Source: VAZQ01 sp963739385 (lineage in GTDB: Bacteria > Pseudomonadota > Alphaproteobacteria > Rhizobiales > Xanthobacteraceae). Taken from it: a DNA stretch of 64,000 nucleotides. The notes below the pieces were generated by a model. That model did not search any database, was not told where the DNA came from, and saw only the letters and a program-made list of their open reading frames with translations. The stretch is taken from positions 62,001-126,000 of the forward strand of contig CAVUAI010000035.1 in assembly GCA_963739385.1 (NCBI GenBank). The letters are read 5' to 3'. The translations under genes were made by a program, and so were the position numbers. Positions 17,501 to 25,786 of this stretch are shown in pieces (position 1 is the stretch's first letter; each line of letters begins with the position of its first letter).

Positions 17501-17623
17501 CTAGCTATACATTTCCCGCAGCACCGACGTAATCCGAAAGCCCTCGAAGGGCTCCGCCGACCAGGCCGGCATGGCGATGACAAGGGTGCAGGCGATAAGG
17601 GCCGCAGCAGCGCCTCCGGTCAC
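17501..17623 (-). pseudogene. 5' part of the small secreted-protein gene split by the element
   Basis: GTG 17623 overlaps the rarA stop (GTGA) and opens a frame with a clear signal peptide: TGGAAAALIACTLVIAMPAW, then SAE and PFEG. The frame then enters the element and ends after 12 foreign residues at TAG 17501. Codons for PFEG lie in the 13-bp repeat shared with 5736-5748, where the rest of the gene resumes in frame. The truncated product would be 40 residues and is unlikely to function. Confidence 0.87.
17541..17553. repeat. Right attachment-site core (direct repeat)
   Basis: CCCTCGAAGGGCT, identical to 5736-5748. On the minus strand it reads AGCCCT-TCG-AGGGCT with its neighbours, a perfect six-base inverted pair around three bases, as expected for a tyrosine-recombinase core. 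Confidence 0.85.
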
Positions 17624-18972
17624 GGTTGGCCCCGCTCTTTCCGGAGCTTCGCCCAATAGTCCAGCCGTTTCCTGATCTCACGCTCGAAGCCGCGCTCGGG
17701 CGGATCGTAGAAGGTCTGCCGCCCGAGCTGCTCGGGGAAGTAATCCTGGCCGGAAAAAGCGTCGGGTGCGTCGTGGTCGTAGTCGTAGCCTCCGCCGTAG
17801 CCTTCCGCCTGCATCAGCTTGGTCGGCGCGTTGAGGATGTGCTTCGGGGGGAGGAGCGATCCCGCCTCCTTGGCGGTGCGCATGGCCGCCCCATAAGCGG
17901 TATAGGCGGCATTCGACTTCGGTGCCGTTGCGACATAGATCACCGCCTCCGCAATCGCCAGCTCGCCTTCCGGCGAGCCGAGAAAGTCGTAGGCGTCCTT
18001 GGCCGCATTGCAGATCACCAGCGCCTGCGGGTCGGCAAGACCGATGTCCTCCACCGCCATGCGCACCACCCGCCGCGCGATGTAGAGCGGGTCCTCGCCC
18101 GCATCCAGCATGCGGCAGAGGTAGTAGAGCGCGGCGTCGGGGTCCGAGCCGCGCACCGATTTGTGCAGGGCGCTGATCAGGTTGTAGTGGCCGTCCTGCT
18201 TCTTGTCGTAAATCGGCGCCCGGCGCTGCACCACCTCCTGCAATTTGGCGGCGTCGAAGCTCTCGCCCGGCCGCGCCGCCCGCCACACCTCTTCCGCTAA
18301 GGTGAGCGCAGCGCGGCCGTCGCCGTCGGCCATCCGGGTCAGCGACGCCCGCGCTTCGCCATCGAGGGGCAGGGTCTTGCCTTCGATCGCTTCGGCGCGG
18401 GCAAGAAGCTTTTCGACCGCGGCCACATCGAGTGGCTTGAACACCAGCACGCGCGCGCGCGACAGCAAGGGCGCGATCAGCTCGAAGGAGGGATTCTCCG
18501 TGGTCGCGCCCACCAGCACGATGGTGCCGTCCTCCATCACCGGCAGGAAGGAATCCTGCTGCGCGCGATTGAAGCGGTGGATCTCGTCGACGAAGAGCAG
18601 CGTCCCCTGCCCCGTTTCCCGCCGCATGCGGGCGGCATCGAACACCTTCTTGAGATCGGCGACGCCGGAAAAAATGGCGGAGATTTGCTCAAAATGCAGA
18701 TCCGTCGCCTGCGCCAGCAGCCGCGCCACCGTGGTCTTGCCGGTCCCCGGGGGTCCCCAGAAGATCAGCGAACCCACCGTGCGGGTGTCCAGGAGGCGCG
18801 TGAGCGCGCCGTCGGCGCCGAGCAGGTGATCCTGGCCCACGACCTCGGCGAGCGTAGTCGGCCGCAGCTTGTCGGCGAGCGGCCGCGGAGCGTCGCGTTC
18901 GAGTCCCGCCGCCGCGAACAGGCTCGGCTCCCCGCGCCTGGCGCGCGGCGGGTTCATGGCAAAGAAATCCAT
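17620..18972 (-). CDS. rarA: Replication-associated recombination protein A (RarA/MgsA), AAA+ ATPase
   Basis: 450 residues, the usual family length. Walker A is GPPGTGKTT near residue 74, Walker B is LLFVDEIHRFNRAQQD near residue 125, sensor 1 is GATTENPSFE. The C-terminal MgsA region includes KSVRGSDPDAALYYLCRML and EDPLYIARRVVRMAVEDIGL. RarA acts at stalled replication forks with SSB and RecA. The stop overlaps the GTG of the split secreted-protein gene (GTGA), so rarA headed an operon that has been cut by the element. The Deg protease gene lies upstream on the same strand, separated by 202 bases that hold a 13-bp stem-loop. Confidence 0.95.
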   Translation of the reverse strand: MDFFAMNPPRARRGEPSLFAAAGLERDAPRPLADKLRPTTLAEVVGQDHLLGADGALTRLLDTRTVGSLIFWGPPGTGKTTVARLLAQATDLHFEQISAIFSGVADLKKVFDAARMRRETGQGTLLFVDEIHRFNRAQQDSFLPVMEDGTIVLVGATTENPSFELIAPLLSRARVLVFKPLDVAAVEKLLARAEAIEGKTLPLDGEARASLTRMADGDGRAALTLAEEVWRAARPGESFDAAKLQEVVQRRAPIYDKKQDGHYNLISALHKSVRGSDPDAALYYLCRMLDAGEDPLYIARRVVRMAVEDIGLADPQALVICNAAKDAYDFLGSPEGELAIAEAVIYVATAPKSNAAYTAYGAAMRTAKEAGSLLPPKHILNAPTKLMQAEGYGGGYDYDHDAPDAFSGQDYFPEQLGRQTFYDPPERGFEREIRKRLDYWAKLRKERGQP

Positions 18973-19020
18973 GTCCCGGGCGCAGCCCAGCGCGGAGCAC
19001 TTGCGACGTGGTGCGCTGCA

Positions 19021-19065
19021 GATCCCGGACCGCCTCGAGCCGGGAGTTTGGAGCGGTCCTGGATC
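19021..19065. repeat. Inverted repeat between the Deg protease gene and rarA
   Basis: GATCCCGGACCGC (19021-19033) faces GCGGTCCTGGATC (19053-19065); 12 of 13 positions pair around a 19-base loop. There is no T-run on either side, so it is not a standard terminator. It could stabilise the end of the upstream transcript or act in rarA expression. Confidence 0.55.
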
Positions 19066-19174
19066 AGCGGTGCACCGCTTCGTGCGCTCCTCTGCACGTA
19101 ATCCATCAGCCCGTCAGCGTGCGCGCTCGCGCTGCACCGCATCCGGGACACGGCGAATGTGGCGCGCGGCGGGA

Positions 19175-20611
19175 TCATCCCCGCAGCTCCACCGACATCT
19201 GCTGGCCGGCACGCATGATGGTGATGCTCCAGCGCCGGCTCTGCTGCCCGGCGACTCGTTCGAGATCGCGGGTCTTGCCGATCTTGGCGTTGTTGACCGT
19301 GACCACGAGGTCGCCGCGCTTGAAGCCGAGACTCTGCGCCGGCGAGCCCTGGGTGATGGCGACGATCACCACGCCCTCAGTTGACGGATCGAGCCGCAGA
19401 TCCTCCGCCAGCGCCGGCGACATATTGGACACTTTTGCGCCCTGGAACGGAGAAGGCGACGCGATCACCAGCTCGTCGTGCGGCACATCGGGCGCGGCCT
19501 CGAGCGCCACCGTCACCGTTATTTCCTTGCCGGAGCGGATGACGCCGACACGCGCGCTGCCGCCGATCGGCTTGGTGGCGAAGCGGTAATCGAAGGCGTT
19601 GTGATCTTCCACCGCCTGCCCATCGATTGCGATGATGAGATCGCTGGTCTTGAGCCCGGCGCGCGCGGCCGGGCTCGCCGGCGTGACGCTCGCGATCAGC
19701 GCGCCGGACGGGCGCTTCAGTCCCAGGCTCTCCGCAATCTCTGCTGTCACGGCTTGCAGCCTGGCCCCAAGGAACGGCCGCCTGACCGTGGAAACGCCAC
19801 TGCGCGCCGAAGCCACCACCACTTTCACCATATTGGCAGGGATGGCGAATCCAATTCCCTGCGAGCCGCCGGAGCGCGAGAAGATCGCGGTATTGACACC
19901 GACAAGGCGGCCGCCGAGATCGACCAGCGCTCCGCCGGAATTGCCGGGATTGATGGCGGCGTCGGTCTGGATGAAGAACTGGTAGTCGGTGATGCCGATC
20001 TGGGTGCGCGCCACCGCCGAGACGATGCCGTGAGTTACGGTCTGTCCGACCGCAAAGGGATTGCCGATGGCAAGCACCAGGTCGCCGACCAGCAGGGCAT
20101 CCGAGTCGGCGAATTCCAACGCGGGGAATCGCTCTTTCTGGGCCTTGATACGCAGCACCGCGAGGTCGGAGCGCGCATCCTTGAGTACGATCTCGGCCTC
20201 GAATTCGCGCTTGTCGGCGAGCGAGACCTGGATCTGGTCAGCACCCTCGATCACATGGTGGTTGGTGACGACGAGACCCGAGGCATCGACGATGACGCCC
20301 GAGCCCAGCGAGCGCTGGACCTGCTCGCCCTGTCCGCCCGGACCGCCCGGCATCCCGAAGAAGCGGCGGAAGATCGGATCGTCGAACAGCGGATTGCGGC
20401 TGGCGACCATCTTGGCGGCGTAGACATTCACGACGGCCGGCGCCACCCGCTGGACCACCGGGGCATAGGACAATCGCAGCTCATTGGGCGAGGACGGCAC
20501 GCGGCGATCGAGGCTTCGCTCCTCGGCCGAGGCGGCAAGCGGAGTTACGGTGACGGCGATGGCAACGATCAGCGGGGTGAGCCGCCAAGACAAGTTGAGC
20601 TGCAAAGACAT
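19175..20611 (-). CDS. Periplasmic DegP/DegQ-type serine protease with two PDZ domains
   Basis: 478 residues from ATG 20611. An N-terminal signal peptide (hydrophobic LTPLIVAIAVTVTPLAASA) directs export. The trypsin-like domain has the catalytic triad His in VVTNHHVIEGAD, Asp in DARSDLAVLRI and Ser in NPGNSGGALVD. Two PDZ domains follow (RPFLGARLQAVTAEIAESLG from about residue 280, and a second one containing MSPALAEDLRLDPSTEGVVI near residue 390). It degrades or refolds damaged envelope proteins. Length and domain number fit DegQ/DegP-like Do proteases; the exact subtype is not certain. It is divergent from the membrane synthase gene. Confidence 0.93.
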   Translation of the reverse strand: MSLQLNLSWRLTPLIVAIAVTVTPLAASAEERSLDRRVPSSPNELRLSYAPVVQRVAPAVVNVYAAKMVASRNPLFDDPIFRRFFGMPGGPGGQGEQVQRSLGSGVIVDASGLVVTNHHVIEGADQIQVSLADKREFEAEIVLKDARSDLAVLRIKAQKERFPALEFADSDALLVGDLVLAIGNPFAVGQTVTHGIVSAVARTQIGITDYQFFIQTDAAINPGNSGGALVDLGGRLVGVNTAIFSRSGGSQGIGFAIPANMVKVVVASARSGVSTVRRPFLGARLQAVTAEIAESLGLKRPSGALIASVTPASPAARAGLKTSDLIIAIDGQAVEDHNAFDYRFATKPIGGSARVGVIRSGKEITVTVALEAAPDVPHDELVIASPSPFQGAKVSNMSPALAEDLRLDPSTEGVVIVAITQGSPAQSLGFKRGDLVVTVNNAKIGKTRDLERVAGQQSRRWSITIMRAGQQMSVELRG

Positions 20612-20712
20612 GGCCGAATCCGGGTTGTGGAAGGTCAGATATAAGCCCAAGGTCGCGGCAAATGAAGGGCGCGTCGGCGACTTCTGGCCCATGGGACAAG
20701 CGGTGCGAGGCC

Positions 20713-20740
20713 GATAAACTGCCTTGAAACTTAGTTTATC
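20713..20740. promoter_or_regulatory. Perfect inverted repeat in a divergent promoter region
   Basis: GATAAACT (20713-20720) and AGTTTATC (20733-20740) form a perfect eight-base inverted pair around 12 bases, between the divergent Deg protease and synthase-like genes, 17 bases before the GTG at 20757. It suits a dimeric regulator or a 5' hairpin of the + transcript. Confidence 0.5.
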
Positions 20741-20756
20741 CCAATCGAGGGCCCGC

Positions 20757-22346
20757 GTGAATCATTCCCCTCCCGAAGCAACTGCCAACTCGTCGCAAAC
20801 CACCGCCGCGGTCGTGATCTATGCCGTCGCCTTCGTCACCGGCGCGATCGTCATGAGCTTCGAAATGTTGGGATCGCGGTATCTCAACCCCTATTTCGGG
20901 AGCGGAATCTATACCTGGGCCGCACTCATCTCGACCGTGCTGATCGCACTCACCGCCGGTTATTTTCTCGGCGGCACCCTAGCGGACCGCACCGCCTCCC
21001 CCGCCGTGCTTGCCCTGACCGTGATCATCGGGTCGGTCTATCTCCTGGCGCTCCCGAGCTTCGCCCCAACCATCCTCGAATTCGTGCTCGCCGGCATCGA
21101 CGATATCCGCGCCGGCAGCCTCGTGTCCGCGCTCGCGCTCATGTTCTTCCCGGTCACGTTCCTCGGCATGTATTCCCCATTCGCCATCAGGCTTCTGCTG
21201 CGCTCCGCCCAACACTCCGGCCGGGTGTCCGGAGCGGTCTACGGCGTCTCAACTGCGGGTTCCATCCTCGGCACCCTCGGCACCACCTTCTTCCTCATTC
21301 CGACCATCGGCTCACGCGCCATCACGCTGACGCTGGGAGCGCTCGGACTGATCGCAGGATTGGCGCTGCTGGCGCTGGCGCGGCTGGAACGTCGTGTCTA
21401 TGCCGCACTCGTCGTCGCCGCGCTTGCCGCACTGGCCGCGCCCGCCACGCGGGCAGAGAGCCTGCTCGACGAGACTATCCGGGCGGCGATGCTTGCGCGC
21501 GCCAACGGCCGGATCGCTCACATCGAGACGGAATACAACGACGTCTTCATCACCAGGCGTCAGAACCAACTGGTGATGTCGTTCCAGGTCAAGGGGTGGG
21601 ATTACACGGAATCGGTAACCAACCTCCTTGATCCCGACGATCTGCCGCTGCGATACGCGCAGGTGATGACGATTGCGACCATCTATCCCGAAAACCCCAA
21701 GAAAATCCTCATGCTCGGGCTGGGCGGCGGCTCGATAGCGACCTATCTCGGCCGCTTCCTGCCGGAGGCCATGATCACGACGGTGGAGATCGATCCGGGC
21801 GTGATCACAGCCGCCAAGACCTATTTCGGCGTGCGCGAGACCGAGCGAATGCGCTATCGGGCCGGCGACGGCCGCGTGTTCCTCAACCGCAACAGCGAGC
21901 TTTACGACCTGATCCTGCTCGACGCCTACCGCGGCGGTTACGTGCCGTTTCATCTTTTGACGCGTGAATTCTACGCGCTGGTCAAGGCGAGGCTCGCGCC
22001 CGGCGGCGCCGCCGCGTTCAACGTCCATGACGGGAGCAAACTCTACGCCTCAACGATAAAGACGCTGGGCGAGGTCTTCCCCGCCCTCGACCTTTACCCG
22101 ACTGCGCTCGGCGAAGTGATCGCCGTCGCCACCGTCTCGGCACTCGACAAGGACAGGCTGGAGCAGCGGGCGGCAACGCTGCAGGCGCAGCACGGCTTCC
22201 GGTTTCCGCTACCGCAGCTTCTGCAACGCCGCATGGACGACCCGCAGGCGCGCGCCCAAATGGCGAAAGGTGACGTCATCACCGACGATTTCGCGCCCGC
22301 CGACGTCTACGACGTCATGGGCAAGGAGCCGCAACGGCGGAAGTAG
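20757..22346 (+). CDS. Membrane protein fused to a spermidine-synthase-like methyltransferase-fold domain
   Basis: 529 residues from GTG 20757, chosen because GAGGG lies 8 bases upstream; a TTG at 20724 would add 11 residues but lies inside the inverted repeat. Residues about 20-230 hold seven or so hydrophobic helices (VIYAVAFVTGAIVMSFEMLG, LISTVLIALTAGYFLGG and others). From about residue 310 is a Rossmann domain with LMLGLGGGSIATYL and TTVEIDPGVI, then YDLILLDAYRGGYVPFHLLT. This layout is known as the fused MFS/spermidine synthase family. Real polyamine synthesis is not proven: the substrates of the fused family are mostly unknown. Divergent from the Deg protease. Confidence 0.85.
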   Translation: MNHSPPEATANSSQTTAAVVIYAVAFVTGAIVMSFEMLGSRYLNPYFGSGIYTWAALISTVLIALTAGYFLGGTLADRTASPAVLALTVIIGSVYLLALPSFAPTILEFVLAGIDDIRAGSLVSALALMFFPVTFLGMYSPFAIRLLLRSAQHSGRVSGAVYGVSTAGSILGTLGTTFFLIPTIGSRAITLTLGALGLIAGLALLALARLERRVYAALVVAALAALAAPATRAESLLDETIRAAMLARANGRIAHIETEYNDVFITRRQNQLVMSFQVKGWDYTESVTNLLDPDDLPLRYAQVMTIATIYPENPKKILMLGLGGGSIATYLGRFLPEAMITTVEIDPGVITAAKTYFGVRETERMRYRAGDGRVFLNRNSELYDLILLDAYRGGYVPFHLLTREFYALVKARLAPGGAAAFNVHDGSKLYASTIKTLGEVFPALDLYPTALGEVIAVATVSALDKDRLEQRAATLQAQHGFRFPLPQLLQRRMDDPQARAQMAKGDVITDDFAPADVYDVMGKEPQRRK

Positions 22347-22456
22347 CACGCGACATGCTTTTTTCCGCCGACTTCAACCCGGCACACGCTTCGTTACGGC
22401 TTGACCGCGCAATTCAGCTCCTTGGGCAGCGCGCGCGGAGCCGCCACCAGTCACAA

Positions 22457-23305
22457 TTACTCCTTCGGCGGCACGGTGCGCAGATAGGCAACGACGTCGC
22501 TCAGGTCGGCCTCGCTCATGTGCGCATACAGCGGGTAACCCATCGGCGGCTTGAGCGGGGTGCCGTCCTTGCGTACGCCTTGAGTAATGGCGCGCTTGAT
22601 TTCAGCGTCGGTCCAGGCACCGATGCCCTTGTCACGGTGCGACGTGATGTTGCGAGACACCGACACGCCCCACGGCCCCATGAATTCCTCGCCGCCCTTG
22701 CCGAGGTCTTTGGCAAAATCCATCTGACCGTTCACCCGTGGGGTATGGCACTCCATGCAATGGCCGATGGTGACGAGATAGAAACCGCGCTTGACCGGAT
22801 CAGACAGGTCGGCGGGCGCGAGCGGCTTGTCGGCCCCGACCGGCGTTTCGGCGTGCAGCGGCGCCTTGTAGACGGACGCCTGGACCTTGTTGGAGACCGC
22901 GGGCACGGAGCGAAGATAGGCCACGACCGCGTCGAGGTCGGCCGTAGAAAATACCTTGTAGAAGCCATAGGGCATGATCGGCGCGATTTGCGTGCCGTTG
23001 GGTCGAACGCCTTCGACCATGGCGCGCTTGATCTCGGCATCGGTCCAGCTGCCAATTCCCGTCTCGCGATCAGGCGTAATGTTTGCGCCCTTTACCTTGA
23101 ACGCCGGGGTGTCCCATTCCTGGGGGCCGCCGGACAGCTGCTTGTCCATCGCGAACACACCACCCGGCCCCCGCGGGGTATGGCAGTTGCCGCAGGTGAG
23201 GACGCCGTTCACGAGATAACTGCCGCGTTCGAGCGGACTCTGTGCGCCGGCGGCAACCGTCGCCGCCAGCATTCCGACAAGCCCGAAAACGCCCGATCGC
23301 ACCAT
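22457..23305 (-). CDS. Diheme c-type cytochrome, exported
   Basis: 282 residues from ATG 23305 (GGAGA 5-10 bases upstream). A signal peptide (VFGLVGMLAATVAAGA) is followed by two similar cytochrome c domains with heme-binding motifs CGNCH near residue 38 and CMECH near residue 172. Each domain ends with an LDAVVAYLRSVP / LSDVVAYLRTVP helix. Domains of this kind serve as electron-transfer subunits of periplasmic dehydrogenases, but no dehydrogenase gene is nearby. It lies 112 bases after the ankyrin gene on the same strand. Confidence 0.92.
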   Translation of the reverse strand: MVRSGVFGLVGMLAATVAAGAQSPLERGSYLVNGVLTCGNCHTPRGPGGVFAMDKQLSGGPQEWDTPAFKVKGANITPDRETGIGSWTDAEIKRAMVEGVRPNGTQIAPIMPYGFYKVFSTADLDAVVAYLRSVPAVSNKVQASVYKAPLHAETPVGADKPLAPADLSDPVKRGFYLVTIGHCMECHTPRVNGQMDFAKDLGKGGEEFMGPWGVSVSRNITSHRDKGIGAWTDAEIKRAITQGVRKDGTPLKPPMGYPLYAHMSEADLSDVVAYLRTVPPKE

Positions 23306-23417
23306 ACGTCTCTCCTTCGCTGGCTTCAGAATCGTTCCAACAGAGCGGCGGGACGATAGCGTGTTCGCCGCCAATGCCAACGGGGCCCGGTGAGAAATCA
23401 ATGGGCGGTGCGCTGCC

Positions 23418-24119
23418 TCACTTCGCGCCAGCCGACTCCAGGATGGAAACCATCGCTGCGTAGCCGCGCTGGCGGGCATGCGCCAGCGGCGTAAGGCCGT
23501 CACGGTCCGGAATGTTCGGATTGGCACCTGCGGCCACGAGCAGGCGCACGACATCGGTGTGGCTCGGCCCGCCGTCGCCAAGCACCACTGCCTCCATGAG
23601 CGCGGTCCATCCGAGGTGATTGACATGATCCTTGTTGATCGCGGTCGCCAGCAGCAACCTGACCGCCTCGACGTGGCCGCGATGACAGGCCGGGATGAGG
23701 GCCGTGCCGCCGAAGCGGTTGGTGCTCTTGAGGTCCGCGTCCGCCGCCAGCATCAGCCTGAGGAGCTCGACCCGCCCCTCTGCACCGGCTACCAGAAATG
23801 GCGTGTCCTGGATGAGATCCTTGGCATTGACGTCGGCGCCTTCGTTGATGAGCAGGCGCGCAACATCGACATGGTTGCGCTGGGTTGCCGCCAGCAACGC
23901 CGTGCGGCCGCGGCCGTCGCGGGTGTTGACCGGCACGCCTTCCGCGAGCAGCCGCCGCACGACCAGGGTCTCGCCGCGCTCCGCCGCCGCGATCAACCCG
24001 TCCTGGGCGGCGGCCTTGTTGCAAAGCGCGAGCGACGCCAGAAGCCCGGACGGCAGACAGAGCGCAAGCAAAAGGGCGGCGCGAGCCGCCCTCGGTATCA
24101 TCAATCCTCGCCGCACCAT
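23418..24119 (-). CDS. Exported ankyrin-repeat protein
   Basis: 233 residues from ATG 24119, which overlaps the rplQ stop (TGATG). ATG 24101, which has GAGGA upstream, is a possible shorter start. A signal peptide (ARAALLLALCLPSGLLASLA) precedes about six ankyrin repeats, for example GRTALLAATQRNHVDVARLL and GWTALMEAVVLGD...DVVRLLVAAGANPNIPDRDG. Ankyrin stacks bind proteins; the partner is unknown. Position after rplQ suggests read-through transcription from the ribosomal operon. Confidence 0.9.
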   Translation of the reverse strand: MVRRGLMIPRAARAALLLALCLPSGLLASLALCNKAAAQDGLIAAAERGETLVVRRLLAEGVPVNTRDGRGRTALLAATQRNHVDVARLLINEGADVNAKDLIQDTPFLVAGAEGRVELLRLMLAADADLKSTNRFGGTALIPACHRGHVEAVRLLLATAINKDHVNHLGWTALMEAVVLGDGGPSHTDVVRLLVAAGANPNIPDRDGLTPLAHARQRGYAAMVSILESAGAK

Positions 24120-24550
24120 CACGCCGGCGCTGGCGCCTCCTGCGCGGGGGCCTGCTCCTGAACCGGTCCGGAATCCTGGCCCTTCGCATCGACATCGCGG
24201 TCGACGAACTCGATCACCGCGACCGGAGCGGAATCGCCATAGCGGAAACCCGCCTTGAGCACCCGGGTATAGCCGCCGTTGCGATCCTTGTAGCGGGGGC
24301 CGAGCACGTCGAACAGCTTCCTGACCATGGCCACGTCGCGCATCTGCGCGATCGCCTGCCGGCGCGCGTGCAAATCGCCGCGCTTGCCGAGGGTGACGAG
24401 CTTCTCCACGATCGGGCGCAGGTCCTTCGCCTTCGGCAGCGTCGTCACGATCTGCTCGTGCTTGATCAGCGCCGCCGCCATGTTGGCGAACATGGCGCGC
24501 CGGTGCTCAGCCGTGCGATTAAGCTTGCGGTGGGCGTTACCGTGGCGCAT
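24119..24550 (-). CDS. rplQ: 50S ribosomal protein L17
   Basis: 143 residues. The start MRHGNAHRKLNRTAEHRRAM and the central QIVTTLPKAKDLRPIVEKLV are diagnostic. The last 15 or so residues (GQDSGPVQEQAPAQEAPAPA) form an Ala/Gln/Pro tail beyond the globular domain. L17 lies near the peptide exit region of the 50S subunit. It ends the alpha operon, 100 bases after rpoA, and its stop overlaps the start of the ankyrin gene. Confidence 0.97.
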   Translation of the reverse strand: MRHGNAHRKLNRTAEHRRAMFANMAAALIKHEQIVTTLPKAKDLRPIVEKLVTLGKRGDLHARRQAIAQMRDVAMVRKLFDVLGPRYKDRNGGYTRVLKAGFRYGDSAPVAVIEFVDRDVDAKGQDSGPVQEQAPAQEAPAPA

Positions 24551-24650
24551 GGCCGTCTCTCTCCTCCGCGTCGTTCCGGGCGGCGCGAGCGCCTCCGATG
24601 CCGAACTCAGTCAGCTTCGAAGACAGTGGGCTCGCGCCAGGCAACCAACC

Positions 24651-25682
24651 TCAGTAGTGATCCTCGAAGCGCTTGGCCAGTTCATCGATATTGTCGGGCG
24701 GCCAACCCGGCACTTCCATGCCGAGATGAAGCCCCATCTGGGCCAGCACTTCCTTGATCTCGTTGAGCGACTTGCGCCCGAAATTCGGCGTGCGCAGCAT
24801 CTCCGCCTCGGTCTTCTGCACGAGATCGCCGATATAGACGATGTTGTCGTTCTTGAGACAGTTGGCGGAGCGCACGGACAGCTCGAGTTCGTCCACCTTC
24901 TTGAGGAAGGCGGGATTGAAGGCAAGGTCGGGAATGGCCTCGGTCACCACCTCCTTGCGCGGCTCTTCGAAGTTGACGAAGACGTTGAGCTGATCCTGCA
25001 GGATGCGCGCGGCGTAGGCGACCGCATCGTCCGGGCTGAGCGCGCCGTTGGTCTCGATCTGCATCGTCAGCTTGTCGTAATCGAGGATCTGGCCCTCGCG
25101 CGTGTTCTCGACCTTGTAGGAGACCTTGCGCACGGGCGAATAGAGGCTGTCGACCGGAATCAGGCCGATCGGGGCGTCCTCGGGGCGGTTGCGCTCGGTG
25201 GGGACGTAGCCCTTGCCGGTATTGACCGTGAACTCCATGCGGATCTCGGCACCCTCGTCGAGCGTGCACAGGACGAGCTCGGGGTTGAGCACGACGATGT
25301 CGCCCACCGTCTGGATGTCGCCCGCGGTGACGGTGCCCGGACCCTGCTTCTTCACCACCATGCGCTTGGGCCCGTCGCCCTGCATCTTGATGGCGATATC
25401 CTTGATGTTGAGCACGATGTCGGTCACGTCCTCGCGCACGCCCGGGATCGACGAGAACTCGTGCAGCACGCCATCGATATGGACCGACTGCACCGCCGCG
25501 CCCTGCAGCGAGGACAAGAGGATTCGCCGCAGCGCATTGCCCAGCGTCACGCCGAAGCCGCGTTCCAGCGGCTCGGCGACCACGGTGGCCTCGCGCTTGG
25601 GATCGGCACCAGCGGACACCTGGAGCTTGTTCGGTCGGATCAGTTCCTGCCAGTTCTTCTGGATCGTCACGTTGGCACCCAT
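24651..25682 (-). CDS. rpoA: RNA polymerase alpha subunit
   Basis: 343 residues from ATG 25682 (MGANVTIQKNWQELIRPNKL), the start expected from family alignments. The N-terminal dimerisation domain carries GFGVTLGNALRRILLSSLQG. The C-terminal domain that binds activators and UP elements has ELSVRSANCLKNDNIVYIGD and NFGRKSLNEIKEVL. An in-frame ATG at 25790 overlaps the rpsK stop (ATGA) and would add 36 residues; which start is used is open. Cotranscribed with rpsM, rpsK and rplQ. Confidence 0.96.
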   Translation of the reverse strand: MGANVTIQKNWQELIRPNKLQVSAGADPKREATVVAEPLERGFGVTLGNALRRILLSSLQGAAVQSVHIDGVLHEFSSIPGVREDVTDIVLNIKDIAIKMQGDGPKRMVVKKQGPGTVTAGDIQTVGDIVVLNPELVLCTLDEGAEIRMEFTVNTGKGYVPTERNRPEDAPIGLIPVDSLYSPVRKVSYKVENTREGQILDYDKLTMQIETNGALSPDDAVAYAARILQDQLNVFVNFEEPRKEVVTEAIPDLAFNPAFLKKVDELELSVRSANCLKNDNIVYIGDLVQKTEAEMLRTPNFGRKSLNEIKEVLAQMGLHLGMEVPGWPPDNIDELAKRFEDHY

Positions 25683-25786
25683 CGCTTTGAGCGGCGCCGC
25701 GGCGGGCCGCGCGCCCCACTCCGTCCCGTGGGAATTTTCTGCGGCAGCGGACTCCTCGGGAGTCCGCCGGAAAAGAATATCGTCGG

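Larger units (their letters stand above)
5736..17553. mobile_element. Decayed integrated phage-like element, 11.8 kb
   Basis: The segment is bounded by the direct repeat CCCTCGAAGGGCT at both ends and interrupts a gene that is otherwise reconstructable across the gap. Inside, next to the left end, is a tyrosine integrase remnant. Then come remnants of an AlpA-like protein, several short phage-type proteins, a family A DNA polymerase, a helix-turn-helix-like protein, an HK97-type capsid, a NusG-like antiterminator and, on the minus strand, a cysteine-rich secreted protein and a HEPN-like protein. Every recognisable gene carries frameshifts. The gene set resembles prophage-like elements I know from Bradyrhizobium-type genomes. 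No intact terminase, portal or tail gene was seen, so it is a satellite-like element or a deleted prophage. Confidence 0.88.

Noticed and set aside
18954..19178. 74-residue minus frame between the Deg protease gene and rarA
   Set aside because: No ribosome-binding site and no protein-like pattern; the stretch mainly contains a stem-loop.
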